This document shows, piece by piece, positions 57,013 through 64,000 of a stretch of 64,000 nucleotides of DNA. A program made the position numbers and the translations under genes. Numbering within the stretch: the first letter of the stretch is position 1; each line of letters opens with the position of its first letter. The notes below the pieces were generated by a model that was not told the DNA's origin, did not search any database, and saw only the letters and a list, made by a program, of their open reading frames with translations. This stretch comes from Humulus lupulus (lineage: Eukaryota > Streptophyta > Magnoliopsida > Rosales > Cannabaceae): positions 88,519,018 through 88,583,017 of the forward strand of contig NC_084794.1 in the NCBI RefSeq assembly GCF_963169125.1. The letters are read 5' to 3'.

Positions 57013-59105
57013 ATTATTTAAAATGTAAACATCAATGCTTAAAATCTAAATTACAACTCCTTAAAATTTAAACCACAAATTTTAAAATGTAAACAACAAT
57101 CCTTTAAAATATAAACATCAAGACATAAAATATAAACCACAACCCTTTAAAAGTTCACCTTAAGGCTTAAAATCAAAACCAAAACTCTTCAAAATGTAAA
57201 CCATAAAGCTTAAATATAAACTACAAGACTTAAAATTTAAGCCACGACTCTTTGAAATTAACCCACAAGGCTTAAAGTTTAATCCATGACTTCTTAAAAT
57301 TTAAACTACAAGGCTTAAAATATAAATTACGACCATATAAAATATAAATCATGATCTTTGAAAAGCTAAACCACGACTCTTTAAAATTTAAACCACAAGA
57401 CTTAAAATTTAAACCATGACTCTTTCAAATTTAAACCACAAGGTTTAAAATTTAAATCACGTCTCTTTAAAATTTAAACCACAATGCTTAAATGTTAAAC
57501 TACTAGGCCTAAAACATAAACCACGATCATATAAAATATAAATTATGATCCTTTAAAATCTAAACCACGACTTTTTAAATTTAAATCATTAGTCTTTAAA
57601 ATTTAAACTATAAGACTTAAAATTTAAACCACAACTCTTTAAAATTTAAACCACAAAGCTTAAAATTTAATCCATGACTTCTTAAAATTTAAACCACAAG
57701 GCTCAAAACTTAAACCACTAGGCTTAAAATCTAAACCACTAGGCTTAAAATCTAAACCACAACCATATAAAATTTAAACCACAAATCCTTAAATTCAAAA
57801 CACGACTCTTTAAAATTTAAACATCATGGCTTAAAATTTAAACCACGACTTTTTAAAATTTAAACCACAATGCTTAAAAACTATATTACTAGGCTTAAAA
57901 TCTAAATCACAACAATACAACAATATAAACCATGATCCTTTAAAATCTAAACCACGACTTCTAAAAATTTAAACCACTAGTCTTTAAAATTCAAACCACA
58001 AGGCTTAAAATAAAAACTACGACTCTTTAAAATTTAAACAACAAGACTTACAATCTAAACCATAAGACTTAAAAGTTAAACCACTAGGCTTAAAATCTAA
58101 ATCAAGACCATAAAAAATATAAAACATGATTCTTTAAAATCTAAATCACGATTCTTTAAAATTTAAACAACTACTCTTTAAAATTCAAATCACAAGACTT
58201 AAAATTTAAACCACGACTCTTTAAAATTTAAACTACAATGCTTAAAATTTAAATCACGACTCTTTAAAAATTAAACCACAAGACTTAAAATTTTAACCAT
58301 TAAGCTTAAAATATAAACCACGACCATATAAAATTTAAATTATAATCCTTTAAAATCTAAACCACAACCATTTAAAGTTTAAACCACTAGTTTTTAAAAT
58401 TCAAACCACAAGGCTTATAATTTAAACTACGACTCATTAAAATTTAAACCACACAAGGCTTAGAATTTAAACCATGACTATTTAAAATTTAAACCACAAG
58501 GCTTAAAAGTTAAGTCATTAGGCTAAAAATCTAAACCACATATCTTTAAATTATAAAACATAACGTTTAAAATCTAAACAAAAATTCTTTAAACTTTAAA
58601 CAACGTCTCTTTTAACTATAAAACATAATGTTTAAAATCTAAATAAAAACTCTTTAAAATTTAAACCACAAGACTTAAAATTTAAACCAGTAGGCTAAAA
58701 ATCTAAACCACGTCTTTTTAAACTATAAAGAATAACGTTTAAAATCTAAACCACGTCTCTTTAAACTATAAATCATAACCGTTAAAATCTAAACCATAAG
58801 GCTTAAAATTGAAATCTATAAAGCATAACCTTTAAAATCTAAACCACACGGCTTAAAATTGAAATCATTAGGCTAAAAATCTAAACCACATTTCTTTAAA
58901 CTATAAAACATAACTTTTAAAATATAAACCAAAATCTTTTTAAAATTTAAACCACGAGACTTAAAATTTAAACCACTAGACTTAAAATCTAAACCACGTC
59001 TCTTTAAACTATAAAACATAACGCTTAAAATCTAAATCACAACTCTTTAAAGTTTAAACCATAGGCTTAAAATTTAAATCACTATGCTTAAAATATAAAC
59101 CACGC
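57013..59105. repeat. 2.1-kb degenerate minisatellite (TTTAAAATTTAAACCACAAGGC-type units)
   Basis: About 95 imperfect units of roughly 21-22 bp alternate forms such as CCACGACTCTTTAAAATTTA and CCACAAGGCTTAAAATTTAA. The constant core is TTTAAAATTTAAACCAC with the variable joints AAGGC, GACTC, TAGGC and ATCCT. Longer higher-order periods of about 43 bp (a GACTCT unit plus an AAGGC unit) are visible. No reading frame or element ends. It abuts the gene relic at 59106. Confidence 0.93.
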
Positions 59106-60110
59106 CGTGACAATCTTGTTCTCCTTCATGACCTACTGGCTTAATTCCAGCTCCACGTCTAGGAGACCCTTCATCTCTTGCAAGTGATCCTCATATGCTT
59201 GGACGTAGGGGTTAATCGGAAAGGACCTACAAAAGAGAAACTATTAAGTATTGGGAAACTTCAAGACCGAGAATATCCAGCTCAAAAGACGCAATGACAT
59301 TTACCATCCCTAGAGAACTCAAGGTGAGGGTAGGGTTGGTCCACATCGGGAAACCATTCATGAAAAAGAATTGGTCTTTGTAGTCCCGCACATGGCTCTC
59401 ATTGTGATTAGGAGCCTTGTACACCATGTTGGGGTTGGCGAAATTCATCAAGGTGTAGTACCCATCGAGGTCGCTCCACTTCTTCCTTAGTGTGGTACGG
59501 AAGCTGTAAAGGTACATGACCTCGGCTGAAGAAGGCTTTGACCAATTCCTTCTCCGGTACAGGATATATAGGCATGCGAGGACCCGATACCTGTTCGGGG
59601 ATAGCTGGAAGGGAGCGATCCCTACGTACTTCAAAAAGTTGATGATGTATTGGTGTAATGGTAAGGTAGCTTCGACCATCAGCTATGATTGGCTCCATGC
59701 TCCAATCCCATGCACACTACAGTGCACTCTCTTCGACGCTCGGCAAAGGCACACCAGGAAATCCTCCCCGATTCCATAATGTTTCATGATGTGCTCCAGG
59801 TTCAGGGAATGCTTTAACATGTTGGGGAGCTGCTTTGCCTCAAACCAAGTGACCTCGTACCGTTGGGTGGGTTGAGGAATGGGAGACAAGTTTGCTCCCT
59901 CCTCCACCATGCCCCTCTGGGCAGGCCTCTCCATAGCCGGAGCAGTTTCTCTTACCACCAGCTCGTGTGCTGGTACTCGGGCCTCCTCTTGTCTTTCGCC
60001 CTGCAACCTGCCTCCTTCTCGAGCCATGGCAAGAAGTTTGTGGCCAAACTTGTAAAAGCCTTGTTGGTGTAGCTCTCGGAGCTCCTCAGACATTTGAAAA
60101 CAATAACCAA
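59106..60110 (-). pseudogene. Relic of a Tat-type antisense gene (diverged copy)
   Basis: The minus-strand frames 60093-59683 and 59679-59227 join with a one-base frame change at about 59680. Start is MSEELRELHQQGFYKFGHKL, then a Glu/Arg-rich stretch, then YEVTWFEAKQLPNMLKHSLN. Next is ATLPLHQYIINFLKYVGIAP followed by FQLSPNRYRVLACLYILYRR and KPSSAEVMYLYSFRTTLRKK, which matches the conserved block at 13790-13960 of the Tat element (FLDYAGIASFQLQTNLYRVL). Then come GYYTLMNFAN and YKDQFFFMNGFPMWTN. An intron with GTAAAT donor (59302-59307) and TTTTGTAG acceptor (about 59227) is likely. The family is known from Tat-lineage additional ORFs. Its function is unknown. Confidence 0.7.
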
Positions 60111-60253
60111 GTAGTTAGCATCTTGGCCGAAAGAAAACGGGCCAAAACACGAGAATCCTTAAGATAACTGCTCAACGAATGGAGGAAGAAATAAATTTCT
60201 AAGAGAAGGAGTGTCGTCGGGACCCCAGATTGGCTCTCAAAGAACACCACCAG

Positions 60254-61938
60254 TGTAACGTCCCAAATTTCCTAATAAGGCTCAGGGCCTTGATTAGGAG
60301 GCCATGATGGCAAATTATGGAGTTATGTGATTATATGATATTTATGTGTATTATCATGTGATTATGTGAATAATATTATAATATGACTTGATATGCATGT
60401 TTAGGTGTATTAAATATGCATGTGAGCCCATTCCTGTTTAATTGGGAAATTTTCATAATTTGGTCCGTTTTGAGCATATATGTGTGGGACCACATTATAA
60501 TGTGAGTATGTTTGAGTTACTCGGCACGAGACGATCCTAGGGAGCAAGCTAGTGGGAAAGTCACAACGGGACCCAGACTTGACTCAGAGTGAGTCAATGG
60601 GTATTTTGGGTATTTAGCACATTACCGGGATATTGAGCAATGAGAATAAATATTTGATGATAAATTGGGAGTTAGTGAGATCAGGAGGGAATTATGGGAA
60701 TTTTGACTATTTTACCCCGGGGGGCATTTTTGGGACCCCGAGCATTAGGATTTGCTTGAGGTTACTTAAGCTTGAAGTAACCTGTCAAAAATAAAAGAAC
60801 TTTCAGAATGTTCTCTCTCTCTCTCTCTCTCTCTCTCTCCTGTTCCCTTTTCGACACCCGTTCACATTTTTTAAGGAAACTTGAGTTTTAGGACTCGGAT
60901 TCAAGCAAGGATCGAGAAATAGCGATTCTAGGGAAGATTAGAAGCTTATTAGCTGGAGGATTTAGCTAGGAAACAACTCAATCGGAGGTAATCCAAGTTT
61001 TAAGTTTTCAAGTTTTTAAACTTTGATTGGATTTTATGTTTTGATGAGTTTTTGGATGGATTGAGACTCGGGTTTTGATGGTTTTGGATAATTAGGATGT
61101 TTGGGAACTTTAATTTTGGGATTTGGATATGTTTGAGTAGGTTTTTGGAATGATTTAAAAGGGGAAAACGAAGGTTTTTGGTTGAGTTCCAGGTGGGGTC
61201 GCGACCCTATTCTTGGGCGCCGCGACTCGAGCTTAGTGAAAGATGAGAGAAGACGCTGAAGGGCGATGGGGCCGCGACGCTTGGGAGGCAGGCCGCGGCG
61301 CGTGGTGTAGGCATCTTGAGGTTGGCGTTTCTGTCTGGAAGCAGGCCGCGACTCAGGTTTGGGGGGTCGCGACGCTTAAGGGTTGTTTTGGCCATTTTCG
61401 GTTTTTAGTCATGGAAACTTAACTCTAAGGGCTCAAGATCGATCCTACTACCCGGTTTGGTAGGATCCGACGTCTCGGAGGCTAGGACTTGGTCCAAAAA
61501 TATTTATTTATTCATGTTTTATGGGGTTTTATATTATGGTTGTGACTAGGTTATTTCTAAGGGCTTGGAAACAGGATCGTGCTTGAGGGTCGTTTATTGA
61601 GAACTTGTGCTTGGACCAAAGGTAAGAAAAATGCACCCAGTATGTGATGCATGCGATACATGTGATTATGGCATGGCATGAATATTTAATATGGAATTGA
61701 TCAGAGCTTGAGTCTCTATAAATGTGCATGATCATAATTATGCTGGTGATTGTTGAGTAAGCATGCTGAATGCCCTATATTTGGATATTTGACATATGAT
61801 ATATGCCTGGTTGCATTGCTTACTTGTGAGTGGCACTGACTCATTAGTCAGAAACGACAATGGTGTTAGTACTGGTCGTGAAGTCTTGACTTATCAGTCA
61901 TTAACGACAATAGTACTGAGCATTGGTCGTATGGAATT
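60254..61938 (+). mobile_element. Tekay-type LTR, split by the second Tat-type element
   Basis: It starts TGTAACGTCCC after the flank ACCAG (60249-60253). It follows the Tekay-type LTR plan: ATGCATGTTTAGGTG, GTCACAACGG, CCCGGGGG...GGGACCCCGAGCATTAGG, a (TC)14 run (60812-60839), a GC island with TCGCGAC/CCGCGG (61198-61375), GAGGTAAGAAAA, and the palindromes TGACTCATTAGTCA and TGACTTATCAGTCA (61840-61905). At 61938 it is cut by the next insertion. Its remainder and any internal region lie beyond the window. Confidence 0.85.
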
Positions 61939-62725
61939 TGTTGACGCCGTTTTTCGTCAACAGTGAAAGAAGAGCACGTAAACAATAACTAGTAATGGCC
62001 AATGAAAATATAATAATACAAAACACGATTTTTACGTGGTTTAGTAGTTAAATCTGCCTAGTCCACGAGTCTTTTTTATTAAGCTCAAGATGATCTCTGA
62101 AAATTCTTCAAGGATGAATTTTTCAGAGTTTTCTCTCAAGGTTCAGAAATTCCGTCCTTTACAATAGTGCATGACTTCTCTATTTATAGAGAGGAATGCA
62201 GAATACTATCCCACATATTTTGGGTGGTTACTCTTTATTTGCAAATAAATCAAATGGCTTTAAATGTCTGTAATCTGATATAAAAGGAAACGTCCCCAGG
62301 GGGCGTATAACTAATAAAATAATATCCCATGATTTTAGGGGATTTACATTAATAAATATAGACTGCGTCTCTTATGGACAACACTTGAAGATGTTCAAGG
62401 TTATTATCATATATCTTCAAGGCCTTATTCTCCCAGGTCTTACATCAACTTTCGAGCTAATGACATCTCCCGAGGTCACATGGCTTTTGATATCATACTC
62501 GCGTCAGGCTCGGAACCCCTGATCCGAGGTCATCCCTGAGGATAGATGCATCTCGGGGCTACCCTTCGAGATCGTGTGGATTTCGAGGCCACCATATTCG
62601 AAGTCGTCTCAGCTTTGCAGGCTCGATGTCTAGTTTTGGAACATACTTCAGACTTTACGAGTTCATTCGTTGCGAATCCAGCTTTCGAGGTCACATTTAA
62701 CATGGCTCGAAATCTGGGTATAACA
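61939..62725 (-). mobile_element. 3' LTR of a second Tat-type element continuing past the window
   Basis: The plus strand runs from TGTTGACGCCG to GGGTATAACA (787 bp). The same family occurs as the solo LTR at 408-1203. TATA box at 62181-62188 (minus TATAAATA). The left flank GAATT (61934-61938) should recur at the far end. The polypurine tract on its right side shows the element lies to the right and reads on the minus strand. Confidence 0.9.
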
Positions 62726-62740
62726 TCTTGCCCCCTCAAA
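62726..62740 (-). promoter_or_regulatory. Polypurine tract of the second Tat-type element
   Basis: The minus strand reads TTTTGAGGGGGCAAGA immediately before the LTR start TGTTATACCC. It is the counterpart of 2610-2626. Confidence 0.88.
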
Positions 62741-63106
62741 AGTATTTGTTCGAATCCTAAGAGAAGGAGACTTTTGAACTACTTTCTTTGGGAACCGTAC
62801 CGTCATATACTTGAAAATGGACACGCGTCATTTGGGTATTGCTCATTTATGGTACTTGAGTACCTTGGAAACCTGCCCACGATCATTCGTCTGCCACCTT
62901 TTCGGTACCATCATGTCCTTGACCCCTGACCGTTGGATTTCATGAGGATTCTGGCCAATGGCTTAGATTAATCCTTTTTATTACTTTTCTCCCTTTATAT
63001 TCAAGATCTTCTTCTTCCTCTTATTTCACACGCATCAGAAACAAAAAAAAAAAAAAAAAAGAAAGGGCGAAACCAGTGGCCATCCCAGAAAGCTTCTTTC
63101 TTGTGC

Positions 63107-63215
63107 ATGTTCTCTCAGCCGAAAAAACAAAGGACTTCCGGTTTGTTCGAGTCCGTGAGCTCATATTTGCAGCCTCTCCTTCAGTCAGCAATTTCTCTGC
63201 AATCGCCATTATTGT
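63107..63215 (+). other. Conserved short upstream frame or leader exon of the antisense gene
   Basis: ATG at 63107 opens MFSQPKKQRTSGLFESVSSY, and the first Tat copy has MFSKPKKKNHSNTFSYVRSF at about 2990-3050. Both are followed by a GTAAGT donor (63216; 3089). Similar peptide, spacing and donor in two elements suggest function, either as a uORF or a first exon. A direct splice to 63733 would not keep the main frame in phase. Confidence 0.5.
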
Positions 63216-63732
63216 GTAAGTGTCCAATCTTTGTTTTTTTTTTATTTTCCCTCATACCCGTTTCTGTTCATATTGTTCTTGTTACGTCTTTGGATGTACT
63301 AGTTTATTTTCTTAGTACAAAATGTTAAGGAATTTTTGTCTGATAGGCTTTTATGTTTTAAGTTTCCATACTGGGTTTACATCACTGGTTCACACCCAGT
63401 TTTGATGTTTGAGCAAGACCTCTTTTTTCTAGGTTTTAAAATTTTAAGAGACGTATCTTGCACATCAAGATACTTGGGTGCAAAACCTTGGTTTTGAAAA
63501 GCGCACGATACCCAATGTTACCTTTTCTGAATAACCGCCAACTTTTTTCCCAGATAATTCGGGATTTTCAAAGAAAATTGTCTACTCTCCTCCCTTTCTC
63601 GTGGAACGCACGTTCTGACTCTTTAATAATGGTCTTAGTATCGAGCTTGTTTTGTTCCTACACTCCGAGCTCGTCCTATCGAGCTCGTAATTCTTGCATG
63701 CATGGCCCTCACCATTTTTTCTTTCTCGCTAG
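63216..63732 (+). other. Putative leader intron of the second antisense gene
   Basis: The donor is GTAAGT and the end is a pyrimidine-rich CCATTTTTTCTTTCTCGCTAG just before the main ATG, as in the first copy. It is T-rich like plant introns. Confidence 0.5.
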
Positions 63733-64000
63733 ATGTCACAGAATCTGGAAAGACGGTGGGGGTCGTTGCTGGCAATCCCTTACTCGCCAAAAACCCCGAG
63801 CCCGGAATCGTTGTTCGCTCAGAATCAACGTCGAATCCGTGAGTACGAGCTTGCACGCAAGCAAGAAGATATTCGAGCTCATTACCGCCGCCAAATAGAC
63901 GAGGTCATAGAGAAGAAGAGGAGAACTCTTAAGGAGGCCCTTTATCCAGAGTCCAACTCAGGTCCTAGGCCGATCCCCCTCGACCCCGCACTAAAGGTCA
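63733..64000 (+). CDS. Antisense gene of the second Tat-type element, open to the window end
   Basis: This plus-strand frame from ATG 63733 has no stop through 64000 (89 codons visible). It begins MSQNLERRWGSLLAIPYSPK. Next is a strongly basic/acidic helical stretch, RIREYELARKQEDIRAHYRR then QIDEVIEKKRRTLKEAL, followed by SGPRPIPLDPALKV. It aligns with 3651-3862 plus 13419-13470 of the first Tat element (IDEVEEIKEN; RPIPLDPKLKV-like), which supports both the start and the reading frame. It lies opposite to the element's own gag-pol, just inside the 3' LTR. This is the least damaged copy in the window. Family: additional antisense ORF of Tat-lineage elements. The molecular role is unknown. 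Confidence 0.72.
   Translation, partial: MSQNLERRWGSLLAIPYSPKTPSPESLFAQNQRRIREYELARKQEDIRAHYRRQIDEVIEKKRRTLKEALYPESNSGPRPIPLDPALKV

Noticed and set aside
62546..62929. 127-codon plus-strand frame spanning 62725
   Set aside because: It crosses the LTR/polypurine-tract boundary and is opposite to the LTR's own orientation. No homology was recognised.

Overview
The window is nuclear DNA from a eudicot plant. Three things point there: one spliced gene for an organellar-type NADP-isocitrate dehydrogenase, the plant Ty3/gypsy lineages Tat and Tekay plus a Ty1/copia element, and a very AT-rich host sequence. The species cannot be fixed from the sequence. Apart from the dehydrogenase gene, almost everything between 1890 and 48056 and from 59100 to the end is LTR-retrotransposon, mostly nested.

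Layout. 1-1889: an A/G-rich low-complexity tract holding a solo LTR (408-1203, target-site duplication GTGTG). 1890-39223: one old Tat-lineage gypsy element on the minus strand (about 12.8 kb once insertions are removed). It has gag, protease, RT, a double RNase H, integrase, and a separate gene on the opposite (plus) strand between integrase and 3' LTR. It is broken by three insertions, each with a matching 5-bp duplication: a complete Tekay-type element A (3863-13418, CTACC), a 2.8-kb solo LTR (15692-18467, GAAGG) and a complete Tekay-type element B (22901-35095, ATAAC). Element B carries two further solo LTRs, at 27549-29681 and 31341-32604. 39224-41166: AT-rich host DNA with a solo LTR (39618-40336, AGGTA). 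41167-48056: a young copia element with near-identical 1130-bp LTRs (TTCTA). 48177-48913: a Harbinger-like non-autonomous DNA transposon.

50235-53788 (minus) is the only convincing host gene: 15 exons, 480 codons, every junction GT-AG, reading frame intact, with an N-terminal transit-peptide-like extension. One of its introns is 75 nt, divisible by three and free of stops. 53789-57012 is AT-rich and I recognise no gene. 57013-59105 is a degenerate minisatellite of about 21-22-bp units. 59106-60110 (minus) is a relic of the same gene class that Tat carries antisense. 60254-61938 is the start of another Tekay-type LTR, split by a second Tat-type element (minus). That element's 3' LTR is 61939-62725, and its antisense gene (plus strand) is open from 63733 through the window end.

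The most interesting material is: (i) the antisense gene of the Tat elements, seen in two comparable copies with a conserved TATA-like box and a conserved intron-like structure just before the start codon, plus a diverged relative; (ii) recurrent short palindromes in the Tekay-type LTRs (GACT-N4-AGTC), amplified into an 18-copy array in one LTR; (iii) GC-rich CCGCGG palindromes shared by gypsy and copia LTRs, forming a perfect 12-bp stem in the copia LTR that is now decaying by CpG transitions; (iv) a copia element with no recognisable tRNA primer site. All retroelement proteins here are broken by stops or frameshifts, except the open but truncated antisense reading frame at the right edge.
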